Positions 34,840 to 42,528 are shown, numbered from the stretch's first letter. The stretch is 64,000 nt of DNA from Alcaligenes faecalis (GCF_009497775.1 NZ_CP031012.1:1798001-1862000), one strand, 5' to 3'. The notes: a model not told the origin generated them from the letters alone. Program-made: numbers and translations.

Positions 34840-36029
34840 GCCACCTTGCCATTTCCAGCGCGGCCTTGAGCCGCAAGCTGCGGCAGTTTGTGGATACCGA
34901 GATCATCCCCAACGAGGGCATTCTGGCCCAGGGAGATAATCTGGCCCGCGAGCTGACTCTGGATCTGACACGTCGGGCTCAACAGGCGGGTTTGTTCGGC
35001 AGTTTCTACCCCATGCATCGCGGCGGTCGGATCGCCAGTTTGGTCGAATACTTGCCTGTGGCTGAACAAGAAGGGCGCTCCGAATATGGCCCCGGCATTT
35101 TCGGGGCAGATGCCACGCTGGATGCGTATATGTTGAGCCATCACGGCTCGGCCAGCGTCAAACAGCGCTTTCTGACGCCCTTGCTCAAGGGCGATGCGGT
35201 GTCCAGCTACGCCATGTCCGAGCCGGACAGCATTGGTTCGATTCCGGCCACCATGCAATGTCAGGCTCGTCTGAAAGACGGGCAATGGCATGTGAATGGC
35301 CGCAAGTGGTTTATTTGCCGGGCGCAACTGGCCAGCTTCGCGACTGTGGTGGCGCGCAGCGCGGACGGTCCCGTGAATGAGTCCTTGTCCATGGTGATCG
35401 TGCCCACGGATGCGGCGGGCTTTAAAGTCGTGCGTCCCTTGCCTTTGCTGGGACGTTATCAGGGGCAGAACGAGCTGCTGTTCAACAATGTGACCGTGCC
35501 GGAGGACTATGTACTGGGCAGCGCCGGGCAGGGCATTGCCTTGATGCAAAAGCGCCTGGCCCTGGGCCGTATTCTGCGATCCGTGCAATGGCTGGGCTTG
35601 GCGCAACGCAGCTTTGAAATCATGTGCGAGCGCATTCATTCAGAGCGCGGAGAACTGGCCCGTCTGGCAGACAAGCAACTGGTTCGGGCGCGGGTCTATC
35701 AGGTGTATCGCGCCATTACCTCGGCTCGGTGCTTGCTGCGTGAAGCCGCCGTCAAGTTCGATGCGGGCTTGCCCAATTCCGTGGAGGTGAATGTGGCCAA
35801 GCTGGCGGCGTCGGATGCGGTCAGCGAGGCGGCAGATTCCGCTATCCAGATCATGGGGGCGGAAGGGCTGGCGGATTGGAGTCCCTTGTCTGGCATCTAC
35901 CGGGCAGCACGTACCACGCATATTCTGGATGGGGCGGACGATGCCTTGATCAGCACGGTCGGCAAGCACTTGCTGCAAGCCCACTACGCCATTCAGGATA
36001 CGGCAGACATGAACAAGGCAGTCGCATGA
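34836..36029 (+). CDS. Acyl-CoA dehydrogenase-family flavoenzyme
   Basis: 397 residues with the three ACAD domains: helical N-terminus, beta domain with YAMSEPDSIGS (FAD/substrate loop) and QWHVNGRKWFI, and helical C-terminus. The residue usually Glu in the IYEGT motif is Asp365 in HILDGADDALI; an Asp there also occurs in ACAD groups with an ADGPDEVH motif. It probably desaturates or oxidises the activated acid. Four-base overlaps join it to the ligase before and the MFS gene after. No electron-transfer flavoprotein gene is present. Confidence 0.88.
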   Translation: MSHLAISSAALSRKLRQFVDTEIIPNEGILAQGDNLARELTLDLTRRAQQAGLFGSFYPMHRGGRIASLVEYLPVAEQEGRSEYGPGIFGADATLDAYMLSHHGSASVKQRFLTPLLKGDAVSSYAMSEPDSIGSIPATMQCQARLKDGQWHVNGRKWFICRAQLASFATVVARSADGPVNESLSMVIVPTDAAGFKVVRPLPLLGRYQGQNELLFNNVTVPEDYVLGSAGQGIALMQKRLALGRILRSVQWLGLAQRSFEIMCERIHSERGELARLADKQLVRARVYQVYRAITSARCLLREAAVKFDAGLPNSVEVNVAKLAASDAVSEAADSAIQIMGAEGLADWSPLSGIYRAARTTHILDGADDALISTVGKHLLQAHYAIQDTADMNKAVA

Positions 36030-37216
36030 TGCTATCGACACGGGCAAGTCGTTCCCCCTGGGTGCTGGCCAGTTTGATGACTCTGGCGATGGGCATGCCC
36101 ATGATGGTGTTTTATGCCATCGGCGTCCTGGGCCCGCAAATCATTCAGGATCTGGGTATCTCGCGCGAGCAACTGGGGTGGTTGACCACCAGCACCTTTG
36201 GTCTGGCTGCCTTGCTCTCGCCGTGGGCGGGGGCCTTGGTGCAGCGCATGGGCAATCGGCAAGGCTTGTTTTTGCTGTTCTTGCTGGTAGCCATGTCCTT
36301 TAGTTTGATCGCGGTGTTGCCGGGTTTCTGGGGTGTGCTGACGGCTCTGCTCTTGTGCGGCTTGGCGCAGTCCTTGGCGAACCCGGTGACCAATCAGGCC
36401 ATTGCCCAGTTGGTACCGGCAGAGCGTAAGGCCGGGTTGGTCGGTATCAAGCAGTCCGGCGTGCAGGCTTCGGCCTTGCTGGCCGGTCTGGTCCTGCCCA
36501 CCCTGGCCTACAAGCTGGGGTGGCGGGGAGCGTTTGTGGTATGGGTGCCCGCCATGCTGTGCCTGTCCTACTTTGCCTTGCAGCTTTTGCCGGCCAGAGC
36601 CAGCACCGCAGCTGGCAGCATGTCCTGGCGCTTGCCCTGGCCCAGCCAACAGCTTTGGCTGTTGATGGCCATTCAGCTATGCGCGGGTCTGGTGCTGTCG
36701 TCCTTCATCACTTTTCTGGGCGTTTTTGCGCAGCAACTGGGCGTGTCGCCGTACTGGGTAGGGATGCTGATCAGTGGCTTTGGGGTGATGGGGATTGTGT
36801 CCCGAGTGCTCTTGACGCCTATCGCTGCCCGCTTTGGTGATGAAACCTTGTTGCTGGGCATCCTGTTTGTCATCCCGATTGTGGCCTTGTTGTTGATGAT
36901 GATGGCCGCGCCGGACAGGCTCTGGCCCTTGGGAGCCGGGGTGCTGGCCATCGGCCTGACCCTGGTTGCGACCAATGCAATTGCCATGAGCATGTTGCTG
37001 CGAGATGCCCGCTTTGGCGCACCGGCTCGTACGGCAGGGCTGTTGTCCGTAGGGTTCTTTGGCGGCTTTGCCTTTGGCCCGCCACTGTTTGGTGTGCTGC
37101 TGCGTTCGCCCGAAGGCTTTGCCGCTGCCTGGCCTTTCCTGATGGGCATTCTGGTGTGCGCCAGCTTGTTGTGCCTGATTCTGTACCAGGTTCGTCGTAT
37201 GGTGAAAGGGGAATGA
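36026..37216 (+). CDS. MFS transporter of the sulfur-carrier cluster
   Basis: 396 residues, starting at the first of two ATGs (36026) that overlap the ACAD stop. Twelve predicted spans; the N-terminal half has LGISREQLGWLTTSTFGLAALLSPWAGALVQRMGNR, a clear MFS motif A region. It fits CynX/OppP-like or metabolite:H+ carriers and is the obvious exporter or importer of the cluster product. It ends five bases before the GH88-like gene. Confidence 0.85.
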   Translation: MMLSTRASRSPWVLASLMTLAMGMPMMVFYAIGVLGPQIIQDLGISREQLGWLTTSTFGLAALLSPWAGALVQRMGNRQGLFLLFLLVAMSFSLIAVLPGFWGVLTALLLCGLAQSLANPVTNQAIAQLVPAERKAGLVGIKQSGVQASALLAGLVLPTLAYKLGWRGAFVVWVPAMLCLSYFALQLLPARASTAAGSMSWRLPWPSQQLWLLMAIQLCAGLVLSSFITFLGVFAQQLGVSPYWVGMLISGFGVMGIVSRVLLTPIAARFGDETLLLGILFVIPIVALLLMMMAAPDRLWPLGAGVLAIGLTLVATNAIAMSMLLRDARFGAPARTAGLLSVGFFGGFAFGPPLFGVLLRSPEGFAAAWPFLMGILVCASLLCLILYQVRRMVKGE

Positions 37217-37220
37217 TGGG

Positions 37221-38261
37221 ATGTCTGTAGATGTATTGGGATCAGCCAGCATAGAGTCCATTTTTGCGAATATGGACCAGGTTGCCGAGCAATGTGGGGA
37301 GCAGTTTCCCTTGTTCAGACAGTCCTCGTCCGAGCAATGGACCTTGTCGCGACGTGGCTCCTGGTTGGGAGGGTTCTGGGCTGGGTTGTGGTGGCGACGC
37401 GCTTTGATCAGCGGTCAGGAGCAGGATAAGGAGCAGGCGCTGAACTGGAGCCAGAAGCTGCAAGTCTGGCTGGAAGAGCCCAGCATCAATCGCAGCTTTG
37501 TGTTCTGGTATGGCTCCGGTCTGGGCAGCATCTGGCATGGGGATAGGGAGGCTGAAGCCAATGTCGATCAGGCGGCACAAGCTCTGCTGAACAGCTTTGA
37601 TGCCTCCAGCGGCTTCTGGCCCTTGGGTTCCGGAATGGGGGGCGGGGAAGCGGGCAATCACATTTTGAATGTGGATGCTCTGGCTCCCACGCTCTTGGTG
37701 CTGGATGCGCAGGGCGGGCCGGTGGCGCGTCAGTTTGGGCAATGGCATGTGGATGCCTGCCTGCGTTACTTGCAAAAGCGTAGCGGAGCCTGGCGGGATA
37801 CGGTCTTGCTACGCGGGAACGATGTACTGGCCGAGCAGGGCGCTGAAACCTGGCAACGAGGGCAGGCCTGGGCCATGTTGGGCATGGCAACCGCAACGCG
37901 CTTGTATGACAGAAAGTCTTATGCTCAAGCAGCCCTGAATGCCTGCCGATATTGGCACGAGCGTTGGGGGAAGTTTGCGCATGGTTTTTTGACGCAGGAT
38001 TCCCCACTGAGCCCGGTAGACCGTTCCGCCTGGGCGATTGCTTCTTTGGCCATGTATGAGCTGTGGCAAATTCTGCCGGAACAGCAATGGCTGCACGAGC
38101 AATCGCGCTTGTATCTGGATGCTTTGCTGACTCCCGAGTTAAGTGAAACAGGGCGTTTTGTGGGACATCTTTATAAAGTTGCGCCGGGGCAGTCTGAATT
38201 GGTGGAATCGGCCTGCGCCAGTTTTTTTTTGCTGGAGGCCTTGCTGGCGCATTCGGCTTGA
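37221..38261 (+). CDS. GH88/GH105-like (alpha/alpha)6-barrel protein
   Basis: 346 residues, no signal peptide. RRGSWLGGFWAGLWWRRA, ILNVDALAPTLLVLDA, TWQRGQAWAMLGMATATRLY and DRSAWAIASLAMYELWQI are the internal repeats of the unsaturated-glucuronyl-hydrolase barrel. It lacks obvious equivalents of one of the two catalytic Asp residues, although Asp152 in NVDALAP may be one. Such a sugar-lyase-product hydrolase is unexpected in a thiocarboxylate cluster; the fold may have been recruited for another hydration. It is last in the run from moeZ, five bases after the MFS gene. Confidence 0.72.
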   Translation: MSVDVLGSASIESIFANMDQVAEQCGEQFPLFRQSSSEQWTLSRRGSWLGGFWAGLWWRRALISGQEQDKEQALNWSQKLQVWLEEPSINRSFVFWYGSGLGSIWHGDREAEANVDQAAQALLNSFDASSGFWPLGSGMGGGEAGNHILNVDALAPTLLVLDAQGGPVARQFGQWHVDACLRYLQKRSGAWRDTVLLRGNDVLAEQGAETWQRGQAWAMLGMATATRLYDRKSYAQAALNACRYWHERWGKFAHGFLTQDSPLSPVDRSAWAIASLAMYELWQILPEQQWLHEQSRLYLDALLTPELSETGRFVGHLYKVAPGQSELVESACASFFLLEALLAHSA

Positions 38262-38344
38262 AGAGCGACCATAAACAGCTTGCCTGCTCCCTCGTGAGTG
38301 CTCAAGGGGGCGGCACTGTCGGTATGATGTGCGCTTGAGTGTTC

Positions 38345-38377
38345 TTGATAGCCTTTCCTTACAGGAAAGCATCAAGC
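38345..38377. promoter_or_regulatory. Stem-loop in the leader of the GNAT gene
   Basis: CTTGAT-a-GCCTTTCC and GGAAAG-c-ATCAAG pair around ttaca, a hairpin of about 12 bp with small bulges. It lies 23-55 bases before the GNAT start. Without a T-tract it is more likely a leader structure than a terminator. Confidence 0.4.
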
Positions 38378-38399
38378 ACAAGGAGCGGGTTTTCATCCT

Positions 38400-38861
38400 A
38401 TGGCAGCCGTAAAAGAACAAACTCCCATGCAGATCCGATCCGCCGTTCAGGCAGATTATGAAGGCTTGCTGGCCCTGGATACGGTAGCGTCGCAGGATCC
38501 TGAACGCGCCTTGCAGATTCAGGATTGGATTCAGCAATCGCAGTGCTATGTGGCTGAACGGGAAGGCGTCTTGCTGGGCTATGGCGTCTTGAATTACCAC
38601 TTCTTTGGCCACGGCTTTGTCGAGATGTTGATGGTGGGCGAATCCGGTCGAGGGCAGGGCATTGGTTCGGCTTTGCTGCGATATTTCCGGCAGATTAGCC
38701 GGACAGAAAAGCTGTTTTCTTCTACCAACCAATCCAATCAGGCCATGCATGGCTTGTTTCAGAAACTGGGCTTTCAGCGTAGCGGTGTGATTGAAAATCT
38801 GGATGAAGGTGACCCGGAGATTGTGTACGTTTCTTTGGCTAACACCGGGCCAGAAGCGTAG
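38400..38861 (+). CDS. GNAT-family N-acetyltransferase
   Basis: 153 residues with the GNAT fold: EMLMVGESGRGQGIGSALLRYF is motif A for acetyl-CoA pyrophosphate binding, and SNQAMHGLFQKLGFQRSG is motif B. It begins at an ATG after AAGGAG; a Met nine codons later is a possible start. The substrate is unknown, perhaps an amine or protein N-terminus. It is separated from the thiocarboxylate-like cluster by 138 bp and ends before a bidirectional terminator. Confidence 0.85.
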   Translation: MAAVKEQTPMQIRSAVQADYEGLLALDTVASQDPERALQIQDWIQQSQCYVAEREGVLLGYGVLNYHFFGHGFVEMLMVGESGRGQGIGSALLRYFRQISRTEKLFSSTNQSNQAMHGLFQKLGFQRSGVIENLDEGDPEIVYVSLANTGPEA

Positions 38862-38909
38862 GGGCCAAGGCAAACTTGCTGCATTGAATGCCAGTATCTT
38901 GTTTTGAAA

Positions 38910-38948
38910 AAAGCAGGCCAAAACACAGAAATGGTTTTGGCCTGCTTT
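38910..38948. terminator. Bidirectional terminator between GNAT and DsrE genes
   Basis: AAAGCAGGCCAAAA (38910-38923) and TTTTGGCCTGCTTT (38935-38948) form a perfect 14-bp stem. A and T runs on both sides suit both convergent transcripts. Confidence 0.85.
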
Positions 38949-38968
38949 GCATTTGACAATGCAGCGTA

Positions 38969-39343
38969 TCAGGAAATCTGCAAAGACCCGGTCGCACCCA
39001 TCAACAGGTCGATCACATCCGGTGCGGTAATGATCTCAAAGCGCGGGTCCATTTGCTCGGCGCTCAGGCCGTTGTGCAGCATGCAGGACTTGCAGACGGC
39101 CACGCGTCCACCTTGCTCCAGATACTTCTTCAACAGATCTGCGGCCGGTTCAAAGGGTGCGCCAATACTGATAGGCTCGGCGGCACCGGGTACACCCAGC
39201 GCGACTCCTTCAGCCATCAGAATCAGGCAGGCGCTATGTCCTTTCTGAACTGCATTGACCGCCATGGTCAGGGCCACGGTTACCTTGTCGGGATTGCCCT
39301 GTGCATGAAACAGCGTGGATACGAAAGCAGCGGGTTTAGGCAT
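38969..39343 (-). CDS. DsrE-family sulfur-relay protein
   Basis: 124 residues from ATG 39343 after GGAG. The DsrE/TusD Rossmann-like fold shows VALTMAVNAVQKGHSACLILMAEGVAL. Two cysteines, Cys84 and Cys87 in CKSCMLH, are placed where DsrE proteins carry a persulfide. It probably handles sulfane sulfur or acts as a small-molecule/protein persulfide carrier. It follows a CMD gene by 22 bp and is opposite a YgaV-like persulfide sensor, so it is probably sulfide- or persulfide-responsive. Confidence 0.85.
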   Translation of the reverse strand: MPKPAAFVSTLFHAQGNPDKVTVALTMAVNAVQKGHSACLILMAEGVALGVPGAAEPISIGAPFEPAADLLKKYLEQGGRVAVCKSCMLHNGLSAEQMDPRFEIITAPDVIDLLMGATGSLQIS

Positions 39344-39365
39344 CACAGTTCTCCTTGGTTCCGGT

Positions 39366-39710
39366 TCAAGACTTGAATTCGTTGAATGCTGCAACGGCAT
39401 TGGCGGCGTACATCACGGACGGGCCACCGCCCATATAAATTGCCACGCCCAAGGCTTCGTGCACTTCTTCCAGGCTGGCTCCCATCTGCGCCAGGGCCTT
39501 GCTATGAAAGCCTATGCAGCCCTCGCAATGGGTGGCTACACCAATCGCCAAAGCCATCAGTTCTTTGGTTTTGGCATCAATGGCACCGCCAGTCATGGCG
39601 GCCTTGCCCAGATCTCCAAATCCTTTCATCACATCAGGTTGGGTCTGACGTAGCTGCGCCAGATTGCTGGAAATGCCTTGGGTCAGTTGCTTGTAGCTGG
39701 TTTCACTCAT
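39366..39710 (-). CDS. Carboxymuconolactone decarboxylase-family (AhpD-like) protein
   Basis: 114 residues. The AhpD-type CMD fold is shown by ELMALAIGVATHCEGCIGFHSKAL with Cys62, Cys65 and His69, a redox CxxC. Despite the family name it should act as a peroxidase/disulfide reductase, not in muconolactone chemistry (catC is elsewhere). Paired with DsrE and divergent from the ArsR-type regulator, it likely protects against or uses reactive sulfur species. Confidence 0.87.
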   Translation of the reverse strand: MSETSYKQLTQGISSNLAQLRQTQPDVMKGFGDLGKAAMTGGAIDAKTKELMALAIGVATHCEGCIGFHSKALAQMGASLEEVHEALGVAIYMGGGPSVMYAANAVAAFNEFKS

Positions 39711-39757
39711 GCGTAACTCCTGTCGTATTTAACAAAAGCAAAGGAATGCTGAAATTG

Positions 39758-39806
39758 TTGACTGCATTAATTAAGTATATGCTAAATTAAGATTTATCTA
39801 AATTAA
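39758..39806. promoter_or_regulatory. Divergent promoter/operator of the reactive-sulfur genes
   Basis: The 120-bp gap between the CMD and YgaV-like genes is AT-rich. It has TTGACT near 39758, TTAATTAA, and a direct repeat CTAAATTAA at 39782-39790 and 39798-39806, 16 bp apart. These are likely the binding sites for the ArsR/YgaV-type repressor and would control both directions. Confidence 0.5.
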
Positions 39807-39830
39807 TAAACAAGAAAAGCTGGATAAACC

Positions 39831-40142
39831 ATGATCCAAAGCAAATCCGACATCGAGCTCTTGCAAGAGAGCGCTGATCAGGCCGCAGCCTTGTTGCAAG
39901 CGGTGGGTAACCCCAAGCGCCTGGTGATCTTGTGCCTCTTGATTGAGCAGGGCGAAATGAGTGTAGGAGCGCTGAACGAAATGGTGGCGCTAAGCCCCTC
40001 GGCCCTGTCGCAGCATTTGGCGCGTATGCGCCAGGAAGGCCTGGTCAGCTACCGGCGCGAAGCGCAGACCTTGTATTACCGCATTGAAGACCCGAACGTT
40101 GCCAAGTTGATTGGCACCTTGAAAGATATTTTCTGTCCCTGA
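39831..40142 (+). CDS. ArsR-family persulfide-sensing repressor (YgaV/SqrR/BigR type)
   Basis: 103 residues, winged HTH (SPSALSQHLARMRQEGLVSYRRE). Cys35 in RLVILCLL and Cys102 in the terminal IFCP occupy the positions of the two sensor cysteines in SqrR/BigR/YgaV, which form a tetrasulfide bridge with persulfides and leave DNA. NPKRL and QHLARMR closely resemble E. coli YgaV. It is divergent from CMD-DsrE and followed by a DUF2892 protein of the YgaP type, as in E. coli ygaV-ygaP. It should derepress these genes under sulfide or sulfane sulfur. Confidence 0.88.
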   Translation: MIQSKSDIELLQESADQAAALLQAVGNPKRLVILCLLIEQGEMSVGALNEMVALSPSALSQHLARMRQEGLVSYRREAQTLYYRIEDPNVAKLIGTLKDIFCP

Positions 40143-40230
40143 GCCTGAAGGCCGCAGGGAGCAGGGCGCATCGCCTTCCAGCCATCGCCCGACCCGTTTT
40201 TCCCTTGCTTCTTTGTTGAAAGGATTGGCC

Positions 40231-40428
40231 ATGAAAAGCAATGTAGGTGGTTTGGATCGTATTGCTCGTATCGTTGTGGGTGTGGTGCTGATTGCGTTGG
40301 CAGCCACGCAGGTCATAGGCTGGTGGGGCTGGCTGGGCCTGATTCCCCTGATCACGGGCCTGGTCGGTTTCTGCCCGCTTTACCCCATGCTGGGTCTGAG
40401 CTCTTGCCCGTTGAAAAAACGTCAGTAA
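40231..40428 (+). CDS. DUF2892 membrane protein (YgaP-membrane-domain-like)
   Basis: 65 residues from ATG 40231 after AAAGGA. NVGGLDRIARIVVGVVLIALA and GLVGFCPLYPMLGLSSC, with two short membrane helices, match DUF2892, the membrane part of the E. coli rhodanese YgaP. The rhodanese domain is absent here. Cys residues near the end may pick up sulfur. It is 88 bp behind the YgaV-like regulator and ends before a strong terminator. Confidence 0.85.
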   Translation: MKSNVGGLDRIARIVVGVVLIALAATQVIGWWGWLGLIPLITGLVGFCPLYPMLGLSSCPLKKRQ

Positions 40429-40466
40429 AGCAGTCTTGATAGCCCAATAGCGGGACATTCCCGCCC

Positions 40467-40506
40467 GCTCCTTGAGAAAGTTCATCCTGCTCAAGGAGCC
40501 TTTTTA
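40467..40506 (+). terminator. Terminator after the DUF2892 gene
   Basis: GCTCCTTGAG (40467-40476) and CTCAAGGAGC (40490-40499) form a 10-bp stem, followed by CTTTTTATT. Confidence 0.9.
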
Positions 40507-40598
40507 TTGCCTGAAAATCTGCTTTGCCCAGCGGATGCGTGGCGGCCAAAGCAAGGCGCTTGGCTGGCCTTTTCGCCAATGTATGATACAAATCTGTT

Positions 40599-40612
40599 CA
40601 ATGTGGACATTG
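40599..40612. promoter_or_regulatory. Operator palindrome before the zeta-type kinase gene
   Basis: CAATGTGGACATTG is a perfect inverted repeat (CAATGT-GG-ACATTG) 14 bases before the ATG and just after a TATGAT -10-like element. Toxin-antitoxin operons often autoregulate through such a site, but no DNA-binding domain is visible in the two proteins. Confidence 0.45.
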
Positions 40613-40625
40613 TTTAGGTGTATTT

Positions 40626-41174
40626 ATGTCTGGCAACAACGCTGACACGGGCAAGAGCAAAAAGATTCTGATCATTGCTGGCCCGAACGGGGCAGGCAAG
40701 ACGACATTTGCGCGCTCTTTTCTGCCGGCCGAGGCGGAAGTGCTGCGTTTTATCAATGCAGATCTGATTGCAGCGGGCCTGTCGCCTTTTGCGCCAGAAA
40801 GCGCGGCTATCAAAGCCGGTCGTTTGATGCTGGATGAGTTGAAAGAAGCGGTTCGCCTGGGCGAGAGCTTCGCGCTGGAAACGACCTTGTCTGGCCAGGG
40901 CTATGTGCGCCATATCGAAAAATGGCAGGCGCAGGGTTATCGAGTCAGCTTGTATTTTTTAAGTTTGCCCGACGCGGATATGGCGATCGCGCGGGTGGCA
41001 GAACGGGTACGTCAGGGTGGTCATAACATCCCCGAACCCGTCATTCGTCGCCGCTTTGCGGCTGGCATGAAGAACTTCCTGCATCATTATCGGGATACCG
41101 TGGATGATTGGGTTTTGTACGATAACGCAGGCAGTGTGCCAGTCCTGTTGGAGTGGGGAGAGAAAGATGAATAA
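40626..41174 (+). CDS. Zeta toxin-family P-loop kinase
   Basis: 182 residues. Walker A GPNGAGKTT (about 19-27), INADLIAAGLSPFAPE, and SFALETTLSGQGY are typical of the zeta/PezT-like and COG4185 ATPases. True zeta toxins phosphorylate UDP-N-acetylglucosamine and stop cell-wall synthesis. Shorter proteins of this type are chromosomal and of uncertain toxicity. It overlaps the next small gene by eight bases. No epsilon-type antitoxin is seen, so the small downstream protein is the best partner candidate. Confidence 0.85.
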   Translation: MSGNNADTGKSKKILIIAGPNGAGKTTFARSFLPAEAEVLRFINADLIAAGLSPFAPESAAIKAGRLMLDELKEAVRLGESFALETTLSGQGYVRHIEKWQAQGYRVSLYFLSLPDADMAIARVAERVRQGGHNIPEPVIRRRFAAGMKNFLHHYRDTVDDWVLYDNAGSVPVLLEWGEKDE

Positions 41175-41355
41175 AGAAGATATTTCCAAAGCAAAGAACC
41201 CGGACTTGCGGGCCTCCCTGGTTGCCCTGGAGCGCGCCGCGCAGTCAGCACGTTTTGTGGCCATGCAAACCAATACCTCGGTGGTGTTGGTGGAGAACGG
41301 CAAGATGATCAAGATCTCGGCAGAGCAATTGCGGCAGGAAGTCTGCAAGAGCTGA
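41167..41355 (+). CDS. Small partner protein of the zeta-type kinase
   Basis: 62 residues, soluble, helical: LRASLVALERAAQSARFVAMQTNTSVVLVENGKMIKISAEQLRQE. The ATG lies inside the 3' end of the kinase gene (8-base overlap), so the two are translated together. A beta-hairpin (TSVVLVENGKMIKIS) after a helix is seen in small proteins placed behind chromosomal zeta-like ATPases. It could be an antitoxin or a subunit. No DNA-binding motif is evident. Confidence 0.7.
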   Translation: MNKEDISKAKNPDLRASLVALERAAQSARFVAMQTNTSVVLVENGKMIKISAEQLRQEVCKS

Positions 41356-41575
41356 TGATGCTTGGCTGCTACGCTGTTCTGGCCTGCTCATACGGTACTT
41401 TTATTTCCGCTGAGCGGCTGATGTCTTGAAGTGCTCAAGGGGGCGATGGGTCTTGTAGAGCGGCCTTGGGTGGTCGCATGAATATCCATATAGAGTATTC
41501 AATCAAGCAGGAAGCAGGCTGGCGGACTGAGTTGCTACTACAGTCTGCCAGGCCCTCTGGCCATAGCGATCGGCT

Positions 41576-42412
41576 TCAAACCATGCCCGCATCCTGCCCT
41601 GTATCAGGATACTGGCTCAAGGTCGCCAAAAACTCCGAAGGCGGATAGGCAAAGGTCTTCTTAAAGGCCACTGAATATGCGCTCAGGCTTTCATAGCCGC
41701 TTTCCAGCGCCGCCTGCGTGATGGATTTGCCTTGCAGCAGAAACTGGATCGAGGCCATCAGCCGCATCTGCTGCCGCCATTTCCCCAGATTCATCCCCGT
41801 GCTTTTCAGAAAACGCCGATGCAGGGTTTTCGGCGTCAAGGCGTATTGCTGCGCCACCTCATCCATCGTTTTTTGCTGTGCGGGCGAGCGCACCAGATCT
41901 TCGCAAATCCGCCGCATCAATTCATCTTCTGGCCAAGGCAAATGAAAAGGCAGGGGATGGAGCACGCGCAGCTCTTCGATCAATAGCTGGCCCAGCAGTG
42001 CGTCTCGTAAAGGTGGGTTTTCTTGCGGAATCACCTGCACCAGCGCGGCAATCAGTTCACGTACCAGTGGCGTGACATGGATCACGCAATCATGGTCAGG
42101 CAACTGCGCGGCCAGAATTTCATCAATAAACAAACCATGCACATTCACTGCGGTGGTGGCATTGAGCTGATGCGGCACACCGGGCCGCAGCCAGACGGCC
42201 GTAGTAGGTGGCACCAGCCACTGACCGGTATCGGCCTGCACCAGCAGCACTCCTTCAGTGGCATACAAAAGATGCCCACGGTGGTGGCTATGGCGGGGCA
42301 CTTCATGCCCGGCGGGGTAATGCTCGATCACCCCGCTGACCAGCAAGGGCGAGGTATCGGAGTGCGACAAGTCTAGCGCTCGCCCACCGCGCTCAGGGGA
42401 TGCGTAGCCCAT
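41576..42412 (-). CDS. AraC-family regulator with cupin sensor
   Basis: 278 residues. The cupin half (about 20-115) has HYPAGHEVPRHSHHRGHLLYA metal-type His residues and AVWLRPGVPHQ. The two C-terminal HTH units (about 170-270) include QYALTPKTLHRRFLKSTGMNLGKW and GYESLSAYSVAFKKTFAYPPSEF. A NimR-like layout. It starts 117 bp upstream of the leuA leader on the opposite strand. Its targets are not obvious. Confidence 0.85.
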   Translation of the reverse strand: MGYASPERGGRALDLSHSDTSPLLVSGVIEHYPAGHEVPRHSHHRGHLLYATEGVLLVQADTGQWLVPPTTAVWLRPGVPHQLNATTAVNVHGLFIDEILAAQLPDHDCVIHVTPLVRELIAALVQVIPQENPPLRDALLGQLLIEELRVLHPLPFHLPWPEDELMRRICEDLVRSPAQQKTMDEVAQQYALTPKTLHRRFLKSTGMNLGKWRQQMRLMASIQFLLQGKSITQAALESGYESLSAYSVAFKKTFAYPPSEFLATLSQYPDTGQDAGMV

Positions 42413-42528
42413 GTTCAGGAATGTCCAAAAAGATAAAACAAATGACTATTTTTTGATAGAAGGCCAAGTGCCTTGCAGTCTAAAGTGCTTTTATCGTCTT
42501 CATCAAGCATTTTGGGATTGAACCTGCT

